DNA of 64,000 nt from Cryptomeria japonica (Eukaryota; Streptophyta; Pinopsida; Cupressales; Cupressaceae): assembly GCF_030272615.1 (NCBI RefSeq), contig NC_081411.1, positions 158,138,471 through 158,202,470 on the forward strand, in the 5' to 3' direction. Numbering within the stretch: position 1 is the stretch's first letter; each line of letters starts with the position of its first letter. Positions 11,641-23,620 of this stretch are shown in pieces. Under the pieces are notes generated by a model, which ran no database searches, was not told where the DNA came from, and saw nothing but the letters and a program-made list of their open reading frames with translations. The position numbers were made by a program, and so were the translations under genes.

Positions 11641-13669
11641 CTATAGAGGGTAATGTTGTTAACTTGATGAGTAAGCTAGACCTCTTTTGTGTGGCATCTG
11701 GGAGCAAAAATTCACTTCCCAAATCTATTATTTTGCAATGGAAGGAAGAGCCACCCCCATGCTATTCTAAGTCTAACTTGGCATGGGGTGGTCCTAGTCA
11801 CATTGTGAGATACTTGGGGATTCCTTTCTCAATTAATCCTAATCTTAAGGAAATATGGGAGTGGATCAGAAACAAGATTGATAAGAAGTTTACCAAATGG
11901 AATAAGCAATACCTCTCTTTTGCAGGAAGGTTCTAGGTGTGTCAAAAAAATTTGTCCTCCTATACCATCTATTATACTTCTTCTTGATTACTCTCCCAAG
12001 CCCAATTATATATGATTCAGAAACAAATCAAAGACTTCTTATGGTTTGATGGAAAGGGAGGCAAAAAGGGGCATGGAGTCAACTAGAAGTGGTGCTATAT
12101 GAATAGAGACCTTGGTGGACTTGGGCTTAAAGATGTTAGGCTGCAACCTGAGTATCCCTGGCTGTTAAGTGGGTAGCTAAAGCCTTGGAAGGAGAGGAAG
12201 CATGGAAGATCCTAATTACGAACTATATTGCTCGGGCTTCTCCTAGGAAAGCTCCTTATTGGAATGGTTTACATCTTAATGACCTTGTTATAGGAAAACA
12301 TGATAAGAAAGTTGTAGGATCTAATGTTTTTAAAGCCATCTGGAAAGCTTGGAATTTTATCTCTCAATTCATTGAGTGTGATTGTCTTATTGATAAGGAT
12401 GATAAAATTTGTCAGGAAAGGAGCATATGGTGGAACCTTTTCCACAAAGGAAAACCATTAGCTATAATTCAAGGATGTTTAGTAAAATTTTGGGCCAATA
12501 GAGGAATTAGAACCTTGGAGGACATCATTGTTAAAGATTTCCTCATCAATTGGGATGCACTCGTAGCCAAATTTAATCTCCCCTAGTTGCATTGGAGGAC
12601 CTATTCTTTGACCAAAGAAGCATTTTTCCCCCTCAAACTTCCTAAACTTTTTTCCAAGCCTAATACTAAAGCCCTCCTCCTGGAATGGCCTAACTCTTAC
12701 CCTCTTCATGTTGTTAAATCAAAGACCATCTACCGACTGCTTTCAGATAACCTAGGAATCATTATGCATGTCAATCAAGCTTGGAATCTTGATTTTGAGC
12801 CCCCTACTTGGTCCACATGCTTTAAGTCCCTACGGCACATTCTTGTGGAGCCTAAGATTAATTGTTTTATGTGAAATTCCCTTCTATGTAGGTTGCTTGT
12901 TAAGAAGCCTAATAGAGAAATCAATATTTGTAAGATTTGTAGATTTCCTGAAACCATTCCTCATATTTTGTTTGGGTGTTTTCTTGCCAAATAAGTTTGC
13001 AAGATTTTTGGCTTGGAAGCAAACTATAATTCTGATTATGTGAATACGCTTACTGGAAAATGTGGTGGGCACAAGAAATACTCTTCAGGCTTTTGGTCTA
13101 TTTTATCTACTTCTATTTTGTGGTACATTTGGAAAGCTCATAACAATGATATCTTTGATGGTAGAGCTAGGAGTCTTACTGAGTCTCTCCGGAGGCTCAT
13201 TTTTCATAACATTGCTATGCAGGTCAATATAAATATGAAGATTGATGAAGAGAAGTTCCAGGAACTTCTCACCAAAGGCTCTAGTAGGATGTTTAAGGTA
13301 GAGATTGTTCATGGATTTATAGTGAACAGGCCAGTGCAAGAGAAAGATGATTTCAACACCAAACTAAAGAAGATCTTGGAGGAGAATCGAAAGATGAGAG
13401 AGAAGCTAAAGCAAAAATTGGATGAACTTGTAGAGAAGATGGACAAGCAGGCTGAGACTCCACAACCAATTGTTGTCACCCCTCTTGTAGTTGTTCTAGA
13501 TCTTGAGGAAGAGGGGGAAGAGGTTCAGGAGTTGTCACGAGAACCTCCTCCTATTCCACCCGCTGATGTGTTCCATGACCCAGATGTAGTTCTTAAGTTT
13601 GATGAAAAGATTCTGAATTGGACTGATTGTCCTTTGGCCTGGGTTACTTGGGTTGATCCTAGGAATTGA
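11640..13669 (+). pseudogene. LINE A ORF2 C-terminal part, with extended tail
   Basis: Recognisable parts are the end of RT (VRYLGIPFSINPNLKEIW, KFTKWNKQYLSFAGRF), then WKILITNYIARASPRKAP, and the zf-RVT domain with CKICRFPETIPHILFGC intact. The last piece (13013-13669) continues into a Lys/Glu-rich predicted coiled coil (KLKKILEENRKMREKLKQK), a Glu-rich patch and PPPIPP. LINE C and D tails lack this extension. The frame is broken by several stops and shifts between 11936 and 13013. Confidence 0.82.
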
Positions 13670-13849
13670 TGCTTAGACTAGGGCAGTTTGATAGATATTT
13701 TGTCCACACTTTGAATATGTATACTCTCAAGTCACTCTGAAACTGCGATCCATATTTTGAAGCTGTACAGTTGATAGAGTCGTGTTCAGATACTGTGATC
13801 CTTTTTTTGTAAGTTGTTCATATTATATTCAATACAAAAAAAAAAAGGT
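11640..13849 (+). mobile_element. LINE A, 5'-truncated non-LTR retrotransposon
   Basis: This copy keeps only the 3' part of ORF2 and a 3' end 'caatac' plus an A-run (about 13837-13848). The same 'aatac-A(n)' end is seen in LINEs C and D. It belongs to the same family as those but to a different subfamily, because the C-terminal protein tail differs. The 5' junction near 11640 is placed by where similarity to LINE C begins. No clean target-site duplication was found. Confidence 0.85.
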
Positions 13850-14036
13850 CAATGCATATTTCTTTAAAACATGTAAATCTTTAAACAAAGTCTAATACAA
13901 ATTTAGCAATGAGTTTGAACAAAAAAAAATATAAACTAATATTTATAAACACAACCAAAAATATAAATGAAAACCAACCATAAAACATAATATTATGAAA
14001 ATAATTAATTATATAAATTAAAAACTTTAATTTACT

Positions 14037-14272
14037 AATAATAAATATAAAGTCCAAGGGGTTGAGCTTAGTTGGTTAAAGCATTGAGTTCTCAATGTGG
14101 AGACCCAAGTTCAACTCCCATGAGGGAAACCTTTGTGTAGAATTCTAAGTTGTGACTCTTGGTCTTCCTAAAGTGGATTTCTAAGTTGTGATCCTTGGTC
14201 TTCCAATTATTGTTTCTAGTTTGGTGCTCGAAAGGATAAATTACTTAATATAAAAAAAATAATAAATATAAA
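14037..14272 (+). mobile_element. tRNA-derived SINE with 15-bp target duplication
   Basis: The body (14052-14257) has pol III-type internal boxes: an A-box region 'ttagttggttaaag' and a B-box 'aagttcaactccc'. It ends in an A-rich tail. It is flanked by identical 15-bp direct repeats (aataataaatataaa) at 14037-14051 and 14258-14272. A second family member lies at 16143. The paralogous module at 31.5 kb lacks the insertion at the matching place. Confidence 0.88.
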
Positions 14273-14439
14273 TATTTATTTTTTATATTATATTATACAA
14301 TAAAAAATAAATGTTCTAAAATTATTTTATTATTTACTAGTACTATCTTATAAAATGTTATGAAACCTAATATCAAATATTTTAGAGTACAAAATACTTT
14401 TTGAAGAGCATTTATTAATTTTAATTTTAATTAATACTT

Positions 14440-14644
14440 TGTGGATAACAAAATTCTCGTGGAATACCGTATGATACTTGTCACACAGGATTGTACGCGG
14501 CACATGTATTTTATAACTTGTCATTATATTTCTGCAAATCTCTACACGAAAGCACTCTACGTGTCTTGATTAATGCTGGTTTATTGCACTATAAATTGTC
14601 TCATTATGTAAAAGGTTCGTCAGTTGAATTACAGCAGAATTTTT
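14440..14644 (+). promoter_or_regulatory. Promoter module, copy 1
   Basis: This block is conserved with 31740-31942 and 62530-62708. It holds 'gatacttgtcacacagg', an ABRE-like TACGTGTC at 14558-14565, 'aatgctggtttattgc', and the TATA box CTATAAAT at 14589-14596. The starts of ABRE-like box and TATA box are 31 bp apart, and TATA box to ATG is 56 bp, exactly as in the other two copies. TACGTGTC is a known form of the abscisic-acid response element; its use here is inference. Similarity extends upstream to about 13.92 kb. Confidence 0.7.
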
Positions 14645-14713
14645 ATGGAGGCCGATCCTAATGTAAATGTTTCTTTTCGTCATATTTCTGATGATCTCAT
14701 TAAAAACATGAGG
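14645..14713 (+). CDS. First exon of unrecognised gene family, copy 1 (open)
   Basis: The ATG lies 56 bp after the TATA box. It opens a 23-codon exon (MEADPNVNVSF, then RHISDDLIKNMR) that ends at a good splice donor, AGG|GTAAGT. It is the only one of three copies that stays open. A possible next exon starts at 14849, after 'aatacag', in matching phase (GEHVLLSFIQQF...), but it runs into a TA repeat and is weak. I do not recognise the protein. No further exon was found before 17.5 kb, so this may be a remnant. Confidence 0.45.
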
Positions 14714-14917
14714 GTAAGTTTATTTAATTATTGAAATTCTATTCTCTTTTCCATCCATTGAATAGTTTAATATAACTAGTGCATCATAAATATAATAATA
14801 ATAGAAGTTTTTAATCTTTTTATTTATTATTATTTGAATATAATACAGGGAGAACACGTTTTATTGTCATTTATTCAACAGTTCAATTCATATGGATATA
14901 ATTTTGAGTTAATAAAC

Positions 14918-14954
<37 letters not shown>

Positions 14955-15703
14955 GTTTTGACTTGCTAATATTTTAAAAGTTTGATTTGTTTTCTATATA
15001 TTACTATTCTTGTGTAAAATTTTCAAGCTATAAGAACAAAGGGATAAACTTGAGATTTGGAATATAAGATAAGTTTATTCTTTTGAATTTACAATTTTTG
15101 GAAATTGCATTTTATTTTTTATTTTTTATTTTTATTTTTTGTCTAATTTAGTGAAAGAAAGTGAGTTTAAGATTTGGAATGCAAACTAGTTAATACAATA
15201 TAATTAAAATATGGAATATACTTTAGTTAGAATTAAATTTTAATAAAATTAATATAAATATAGTATAATATAATATAATACAATATTACTATTTAATAAT
15301 TTTAATGACTATTTTAATTTAACAAAAAGTGATAAATATTTCATTAGAAATAGTTTTATTGTGTCTCTACATTTTGTCAAGTTTGAAATATGATCAATCA
15401 CAACAAAGATAAAAGGTTTATTTTTTTTTTTTTTATTCTAAGAATAGTATTGAATTTGTAAAAAGTATGTTTATTCTTTGTTTTAGTTATAAAATAAGTA
15501 ATAATATTCCTTATATTTAATCTTAACCATCAGAAATGATTATTTTATTGTGTGCATATTTATAAATTGGTGAACTCTTAACAAATACTTTCTATAGTAC
15601 TTAATGAATTTTGAAGGTTGTTTTAGTTACCATGTTATATTGGAAAACATGTCAAAAACAATTTCAAGAACCTTCTAATATTATATATTTGAAAAAACTT
15701 CTG

Positions 15704-15741
<38 letters not shown>

Positions 15742-16142
15742 GTCTGTGTGTGTGTGGATTGATCATCTATAATGAGGTTATCTCTCTACAAAGATTTGCT
15801 ATATAAGTTTCTACACTTATATAAATAAATTTTTTGGATTTATATTTGATATTGAATTATATAAATTTTAAACTAATATTCAAAAGGATAGAGTTTTTTA
15901 AGTTGCATGTTGATAGAATTAGGGTTATATATAGAATATGAGTAGATGTTCATCTTTTTGTTAGACTATGGCTCACTATTCATGAAATAATTTAATTAAT
16001 TAATGATAAAAGACTTTTACAAAATTATATCATGGATAAATATTTTTTTAAATTAAATTATATGTAATTATTTTTATCAACATTTTGGATCACATTCTAT
16101 GATTATTTATGATGATGTAGAGTCAAAATATTCATAGTAGAT
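14714..16142. other. AT-rich intron-like region with TA microsatellites
   Basis: No gene is visible apart from the possible exon at 14849. Simple TA repeats lie at 14921-14948 and 15706-15739, the latter followed by a short 'tgtctgtctgtgtgtgtg'. A fragment near 16080-16135 ('cattttggatcacattctatga') resembles 33270-33305, which supports a shared intron with module copy 2. Confidence 0.55.
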
Positions 16143-16250
16143 GTCCAAGGGGTTGAGATTAATTGGTTAAAACACTGGGTTATCACTGTGGAGACCCAAA
16201 TTCAATTCCCAATAGGGACATCTGAAGTGGAATTCTAAATCTACTTTTCA
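16143..16250 (+). mobile_element. Second SINE copy, truncated
   Basis: This starts with the same 'tccaaggggttgag' as the 14052 SINE and keeps the A-box-like 'ttaattggttaaaa' and B-box-like 'aaattcaattccc'. The 3' half is missing or replaced after 'gtggaattctaa'. No flanking duplication was seen. Confidence 0.75.
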
Positions 16251-16411
16251 TCACAACATTCTTATTTTGATAATTGAAGGTAAAAGGTCAAAATGATAGA
16301 AAAGAAAACCATTTACTAGACATTCTAAAATATGTGGATCTTTTGCAAGCAGGGGGGCCTTGTTTGACAATGGGGCAACATGTAGAGCCTACTTCAAAAT
16401 TTTATGTGATT

Positions 16412-16623
16412 GGAGGCACGATACACTCCTAGTGACAATGGAGGGTGGTGCAATATAACTCTTGAGAATTTTGTCTTGTGAGAACAAGAATTCTTGTAGA
16501 TTTCCAAATACAAATCTGGAGGCACGACATAGTCCTAGTGACAATGGAGGGTGGTGCAATCTAACTCTTGAGAATTTTGTCTTGTGAGTACAAGAATTCT
16601 TGTAGATTTCCAAATACAAATCT
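16412..16623. repeat. 106-bp tandem duplication
   Basis: Two nearly identical units (16412-16517 and 16518-16623) both begin 'ggaggcacga' and end 'ccaaatacaaatct'. They differ at only a few positions, so the duplication is fairly recent compared with neighbouring repeats. No gene lies here. Confidence 0.85.
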
Positions 16624-17501
16624 AGTATTTTTCCCATTCAGTACACGAGTCATTCTTCTGCTATTTTTTCACAATGTTCAAACAATATATACTTTTTATA
16701 ATGTTAATTGTTTATGAATATTTTTTATATGAACATTAATATGAGACCATGATCCTTATATTAATTCTTTTGGATAAATTGCATGATAAACAAAGATAAA
16801 AAAAATAATAACTTAGAAAATCATCTTAATTAGAAACCACATTCATGTTAGAATCATCATCACAATTTAAAATTTTTAATATTTGATGTTCCATTGAAAT
16901 TTTAAACTGTATCTCCAAATTTAAAAACCAATATTTTAACCAATTAATCTCCATCAATTGAACATATGACAATATTTTGAAAAATAATGATGATAACATA
17001 TATGAAAATATATTCAAGTGAGAAAACAATTTATGATATTTTCGTGTTTGATTGTAGAGTCCATTGCAAAAAGAATGGGGGAATAAAATTTATCATCAAT
17101 TCTAGTGATTAATTCATTTTAGTACTAATAATCAATTCGTGGGAAGAAGAGAAGACCTTATTATAGCGTGGATTAATGGCTCATAAGTTGCAAATAAGAA
17201 ACTTGAGGAGTGAATTGGATGAGCAATTCATATGGAATTAAAGAAGTTTGTCATTCAAAGGTTGCCTCTTTTTTTATGAATTTGAAGAATGTGGTTTATT
17301 TGGGGCCGTTTATCAATAATTTTATTTTTTTATAAGGAATTGAAAAATTATCACTTTTTATAACTCGGTTTATTACAATTGGCAATTTGACCACACATTT
17401 TTTTCTTCTCACCAGTTCCATTAATAAATTATTGGAATTCAGAATAGTGGTCACAGATTGGGCTATGTAGTTACTTTGTGATTTATACTATATCATGTTA
17501 T
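16624..17501. other. AT-rich spacer, nothing recognised
   Basis: No supported gene, RNA or transposon terminus is visible. It ends in T-rich low-complexity sequence just before the tandem array. Confidence 0.5.
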
Positions 17502-18399
17502 CGCTAAGAGATTGTGTACACTATTTTTTTATTTTTTTTATTTTTTATTTTTTATTTTTGGTTTTATTTTATTTTTTTATTTTTTTATTATTATTATTAT
17601 CAATATTTTCTATGTTGTCTTTGAATTTGGCTATATGTGAGAGCCTAAAATAAATTATTTCTTATTATTTTTAATATAAATTTTTTTTTATAAGATTGTC
17701 TAACTTCTTTTACATCTATACTGAATCATCTAGATAAATAAATTGAATTTTTTAAATATTTTCTTAAATTTTCTCATATCTTTGTTGAATTATCTAGATA
17801 AATGAATTAATTTTTTTATAATATTTTCAAACTTTTGCCACATCTTAATTGAATTATATTCTAAATGAATTTTATATTAAGAATTGGGCTGAAATAATTA
17901 TCTACATAAATGAATTTTATATTAAAATTTGTACTCAAAACTTTACTACTAAAACATCCTCAACAAAAGTAACTCTGAACTAATTATTAATTTAATCTAA
18001 TACTAAGTCACTACGGTGACTTCATTATAAAATGTAAACCTTAATTTTCTTAATACCCTCCCTTAACATTTACATTAGAAAAGGAAAGAAAAATAATATG
18101 AATTGATTACAGAAATACATCTAAAAATATATAGAAGCATCTCCCTCATATCTTCATAGAACATCCCAAACTATTTATGTCCAAGAAAATGTCTTACCTA
18201 ACTAGCAAACCTCTTCAAAAGAACCAAAACTTCTCATCTCTAAGCAAATGTCCTACTATCCAACAATACCTATGAATTAAGACATAATCCATTATCCACC
18301 AACATACCACTCTTTTGAATTAAGACAAACTCTATCATCTATAGTAAGACATTTGCAAATCTATTAACCTAGACAAATATGTTTCATAAATACCACTCA

Positions 18400-18560
18400 C
18401 CATGTCTGAAAATAGAGACAACCTCAATATTTTGCAAACCAAAACAACTTCTATACTCCTCTTGCTCCATGAAGAAGCCAAAACAATAAAACAAGACAAG
18501 TGTTACTTCTCATACCATACATCATCTCTGAGTCAATGCGACTGGAGTAGAAAAACAAAA
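18400..18560 (-). pseudogene. Copia RNase H fragment, unit 1
   Basis: Read on the minus strand, the order 'DSEMMYGMRSNT' then 'SSWSKRSIEVV' follows the copia RNase H pattern DSDWAG-D-D-RKSTSGY and F/ISWSSK-QxxVA-SS. It is short, frame-broken and interpretable only by comparison. The plus-strand reading frame here (MSENRDNL...) is a shadow. Confidence 0.55.
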
Positions 18561-19454
18561 ACAAAAAGGACAAGCAAATTTTTATGTTGTATTTGAATTT
18601 CGCTAAGAGATTGTGTAGACAATATTATTGCTATTGAATTGTTGGATAAAGTTATCAATTTTTTTATGTTGTATTTGAATTTGGCTAAATGTGAGAGACT
18701 ATAATAAATTATTTCTTATTATTTTTAATATAAATATTTTTTTATAAGATTGTCTAACTTCTTTTACATCTATAGTGAATCATCTAGATAAATGAATTGA
18801 ATTTTTTAAAATTTTCTTAAATTTTCTCATATCTTTGTCGAATTATCTAGATAAATGAATTAATTTTTTTATAATATTTTCAAACTTTTGTCACATCTTA
18901 ATTGAATTATCTTCTAAATGAATTTTATATTAAGAATTGGGCTGGAATAATTATCTACATAAATGAATTTAATATTAAAATTTGTACTCAAAACTTTACT
19001 ACTAAAACGTCCTCAACATAAGTAACTTTGAACTAATTATTAATTTAATCTAATACTAACTCACTACGGTGACTTCATTATAAAATGTAAACCTTAATTT
19101 TTTTAATACCCTCGCTCAAAATTTACATTAGAAAAGGGAAGAAAAATAATATGGATTGATTACAGAAATACATCTAAAAATATATAGAAGCATCTCCCTC
19201 ATATCTTCATAGAACATCCCAAACTATTTATGTCCAAGAAAATGTCTTACCTAACTAGCAAACCTCTTCAAAACAACCAAAACTTCTCATCTCTAAGCAA
19301 ATGTCCTACTATCCAACAATACCTATGAATTAAGACATAATCCATTATCTACCAACATACCACTCTTTTGAATTGAGACAAACTCTATCATCTATAGTAA
19401 CACATTTGCAAATCTATGAACCTAGACAAACATGTTTCATAAATACTGCTCACC

Positions 19455-19615
19455 ATGTCTAAAAATAGAGACAACCTCAATATTTTGCAAACCAAAACAA
19501 CTTCTATACTCCTCTTGCTCCATGAAGAAGCCCAAACAATAAAACAAGACAAGTGTTACTTCTCATACTGTACACCATCTCTGAGTCAATGCGACTGGAG
19601 TAGAAAAACAAAAAC
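19455..19615 (-). pseudogene. Copia RNase H fragment, unit 2
   Basis: This is the second copy of the fragment at 18400-18560, with only a few differences in about 200 bp, lying about 1053 bp downstream. It carries the same degenerate RNase H signature on the minus strand. Confidence 0.55.
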
Positions 19616-20395
19616 AAAAAGGACAAGCAAACTTCTATGTTGTATTTGAACTTGGCTAAGAGATTGTGTACACAATATTATTGCTATTGAATTGTTGGAT
19701 AAAGTTATCAATATTTTTTTTATGTTGTATTTGAATTTGGCTATATGTGAGAGACTATAATAAAGTATTTCTTATTATTTTTAATATAAATATTTTTTTA
19801 TAAGATTGTCTAACTTCTTTTACATCTATAGTGAATCATCTAGATAAATGAATTGAATTTTTTAAATATTTTCTTAAATTTTTTCATATCTCAATTGAAT
19901 TATCTTGGTAAATGAATTTTATATTAAGAATTGGGTTAAAAAATTTGTGTACATAAATGAATTTTATATTAAAATTTGTACTCAAAAATTTACTAATAAT
20001 ACCTCATCTTACTTCAATTTGCATTTATGTACCCAATTTGTCTCTTCATTTCTGATTGTCTCTTTAGTGTTGAAAAATGGTGACCAAACAAAAAGAAAAA
20101 TTATCACTAAAAATAAAATCACATTAAATTTTATATTGATAAAACTATTGGAAGTTTTCAACATTACATTTTAGTAGCTTATACAGCGAAAATATTTTAG
20201 TGAACTACCTAAAACGTCCTTAACAAAAGTAACTCTCAACTATTTATTAATTTAATCTAATACTAAGTCACTACAGTGACTTTATTATAAAATGTAAACC
20301 TTAATTTTATTAACACCCTCCCGTAATGTTTACATTAGAAAATGAAAGAAAAATAATATGGATTGATTACAACAATACATCTAAAAATCTATGGA

Positions 20396-21015
20396 AGCCA
20401 TCATCTACTACCATCATCTGAATTTTTTGCAACCATGACCTTTCTTTGTTCCTTTGATGCAAAGAATGATAGTTGTTTCACTAAAAGAAAAGGATCAAAC
20501 AAATTCTTTCATATCATGGTGAATAATGGAGAGAAAACACAAAAAATTTCAAACACGACTAATTTTCTTTGAATTTAATAATTTTTTATTTCTTTTGGGA
20601 AAAAAAAAAATATCACAAAAATAATATATTGATTAAAAACTTTTTAGAATATTCAACATTACATTTTAGTGGGGTATATAATCCAACTATTTCAAAAACT
20701 ATCTCAGTATAAGTAATTCTCAACTAATTATTAATTAAATCTAACACTAGGTCACTAAGATAACCTTAATTTTTCTCATTTAAGACTTGAAAATTGTGTA
20801 GGTTAAATATTATAATTGCTTTCAAATATTTGACATAATCTAATAAGAAAACAAAAATTACAATTACTGTAAAAAGCAAATTAGTCTCTAGTGAACAAGA
20901 AACCTTACCCCTTCAAAACACTTCTTCTCCATCTCAAAATGATTCTGACAAGGAAAATACTCTACGTGGCAAGCTTCTTCAACCATCCCCATAACCCATC
21001 TCTTTGAAATAGCCC
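20396..21015. other. Spacer with a partial array echo
   Basis: From about 20640 to 20765 there is a diverged partial copy of the array unit ('caacattacattttagt', then 'ctcaactaattattaatt' and 'gtcacta'). No gene is visible. Confidence 0.5.
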
Positions 21016-21475
21016 TTGATTCTTAGGACCCACCATCAGAGTCTAGAAAGGCCAGATCACCCATTCTCAGCTAAATCTCCTCAATTTCTTGCAAGTCAAC
21101 TTCTCCTAAAGTTTCCAAGTTGTTTAGAGATTAGATATACCAAAAAATCAGATGGTAGAAATGATGAATCACGTAATAACAAGAGGGGATCTAAAATGGG
21201 AGATCAAGTAGCTGAAGAGGACTCTAATAGTAGTTTTGATGGGGATTGCAATAGAAATCATGATTATAATTTTTTCAAATCAAGAGATAAGAAGAAAAAT
21301 ATTTTTTCTTATCTCTATTGAAGAGAGGCAGGCCCTCCAACAACAAAAAGGATCAAATAGAAATAGTAGTTGGTATCCAAATTATAATGGGAAAAACATT
21401 TATATCCTACAAAGCAATTAAAGTAATGCTTGAAATGAAAACAAGACCAAGAAGAGCGTGTCGCTCTTCTCAAAG

Positions 21476-22120
21476 GAAATCAAGATTTTCTCATTGAATG
21501 TTAAGGGATTAAATGCCCCTAACAAAACACATTTAATTAAATTCCAAATTGAATCTACAGAGTGCTCTATACACTTGTTACAGAAAACAAAGTTCTTGCC
21601 AGAGCAGGCCAAAGAAGTTTTTGATAAGAGGAAGAAATGGCATTTTCTCCAATCCCTAGTTCAAGGTTCCTCAAGGGGTCTAGTTGTGTTATGGAACTAT
21701 AAATAGTCTCAAATTGAACTCATTGCAAAATCTCATAACTAGATCCTTACCAAAGCGTCATCCTTTGACATGTTCTTTTGGCTATTTAATGTTTATGCTT
21801 CTACTCCAATAACTAAAAAGAAAAAGTTACATGACACCATTTCTACAGTTTTATGGCACTTACAATCAAAAAACATCTAGGCCTAGGGGGAGATTTCAAT
21901 GCAATATTCGATACAAATGACAAATATGTCCTCAAATTTTTTTTATAGTTTTTTATTAGACAATGACTTATTGTACTACCCTCTCAAAATGGACTTTTAA
22001 CCTAGAAGAACAAATATAGAGACTTTGGTCAGATAGAAGAAAGCTTAGACAAATTTTTGATATCATCTGATTGGTCAACTCAGTTAGCCCCTTCTAGTCT
22101 AAAATCCTAGCTCTATAAGG
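21476..22120 (+). pseudogene. LINE B endonuclease domain
   Basis: The segment EIKIFSLNVKGLNAPNKTHL matches the L1 endonuclease N-terminus (SWNVRGLN), and LLQKTKF stands where LLQETK is usual, so the catalytic Glu is replaced by Lys. Later pieces (WLFNVYASTP-like, then GGDFNAIFDT near 21880-21910) are the D/N motif in other frames. The domain nicks target DNA in active elements; this copy is dead. Confidence 0.72.
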
Positions 22121-22479
22121 ATTAGACTAGTTTCCTATCCAAATGAAATTCAATAAATAACACCACAACCCCAAATCATATTTTAAATTCCCAGAAATGT
22201 GGTTTAGGGATCCGAGATTCTTACCTCAATTAAAGGTTTGGTGGGAAAATGCTCCATTTGTGTCAAGTTCTAGAATGTACTAGCTAGCCAAAAAGATAAC
22301 ATTCATGAAACAACAATTACAACTATGGAATGTATCTAATTTTGAAACTATCTTCCTCCAAACTAGACACATTAACTCCAAATTGGATGACATTAATAAT
22401 AAGATCATTAGATTGGGTATGAATAGCTCCACATATGCCATCCAAACCTCACTATAGAAAGAAATAAAGGAGATTCTCT

Positions 22480-23620
22480 CTAGGGAAGAAATATTTTGGA
22501 TGCAAAATCAAGAGAATTGTGGTTAAGAGAAGGTGATAAGAACACAAATTTTATGTGCCTTTCAACCAAAATCAGGTAGCACTCCTATTCAATTTTTTCT
22601 ATCCAATCAGCATCAAGAGTTCTCATCCAACAAGAACAAAATATTGGCATGAAGAAATTTATTTCTTCTAGAATCTTCTAAAATCCCAGCCCGATGATTA
22701 GGATCAAGATGTAGCCATATAAAAAATATTAGATCATATCCCCCCACTAGTCTCTTGGGAGGATAACAAGAAACTGCATGATCCCTTCACTATTTAGGAA
22801 GTCAAACAAGTGGCTTCCTCCATGACACTAGATAAAGCCCTAAGGCCTGATGGACTCATGACCTTTTTTTTTCAAAAAAGGATGGGATTTCATAGGTAAT
22901 GACATATGGCTAGCACTAGAAGAATCAAGAAGGAATCCTAACATCCTCAAAGAGTTAAATAATAACTTCATTGCTCTAATCTCAAACTAAAAGACTCTGT
23001 CAACATTTATAGATTATAGACCTATCTCACTTTGGAAAACTATTTATAAAATCTTCTCAAAGACAATATCCATGAGGTTAGAAAAGGTAATTCCTAAAAT
23101 TTTCATTGAAGATCATGGAGGCTTTGTTCTAAGAAAATTAACTTCAAAAGGAACAATAATAGGACAGAAAATCGTTCACTCTATTAGAGAAACTAGAGTT
23201 CCAATAATGGTTATCAAATTAGACATGATGAAGGCACATGACAGACTCAATTGAGAATTCTTGATCAAAATCTTCTACAAACTAGGATTTGAATAGAAGT
23301 AGTGTGAATGGATCGAAGATTTTATTTCTCACATCAAATTCTTTGTACTAGTGGATGGATCTCTATGCGGATATTTTGTTCATCTCAAGGATTAAGAAAA
23401 GGAACCCCAATTTCTTCTTATTCATTTTAATGGTTGAATCATTAAACAGGTAAATCTCGGGGAATAATTCTCAAGGGAAATAAAAAGGCATTCAAATCCC
23501 AAGAACAAGCATATCCATGACTCTCTCTCTTGTTGCAGATGACACATTGATCTTTGGAAATTATCAATTTGAGAAGCCAAAACCATTAAACAAGTGTTCA
23601 AGAATTACTCATTGGCATAA
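22480..23620 (+). pseudogene. LINE B reverse transcriptase
   Basis: Visible blocks include a degenerate KALRPDGL (usual KAPGPDGF) near 22830, the NNNFIALI/DYRPISL/IYKIFSK series near 22960-23055, and GGFVLRK...IVHSIRE. The segment VIKLDMMKAHDRLN (usual [10 protein letters not shown]) lies near 23210-23250 and VADDTLIFG (usual YADD) near 23535. Frames change several times. Confidence 0.78.

Larger units (their letters stand above)
17502..20395 (-). repeat. Tandem array of a Ty1/copia 3' end (RNase H-PPT-LTR)
   Basis: Units recur with a period near 1.05 kb. The word 'gctaagagattgtgta' is at about 17503, 18602 and 19655, and 'tatgttgt' at 17611, 18665 and 19721. The third unit carries about 200 bp of extra sequence near 20000-20200 and stops near 20395. 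On the minus strand each unit has a degenerate copia RNase H, then a purine run 'gggaggg(t)' directly followed by TGTTAA/TATTAA, the usual polypurine tract and LTR start. The array therefore repeats the 3' end of a copia element head to tail. Confidence 0.75.

Noticed and set aside
14052-14130. Functional tRNA gene
   Set aside because: A/B boxes are present but the cloverleaf is not convincing; the A-rich tail and target duplication show it is a SINE.
18402-19649. Two similar 64-codon plus-strand proteins 1053 bp apart
   Set aside because: Similarity reflects the tandem DNA unit; the meaningful reading is the copia RNase H remnant on the minus strand.
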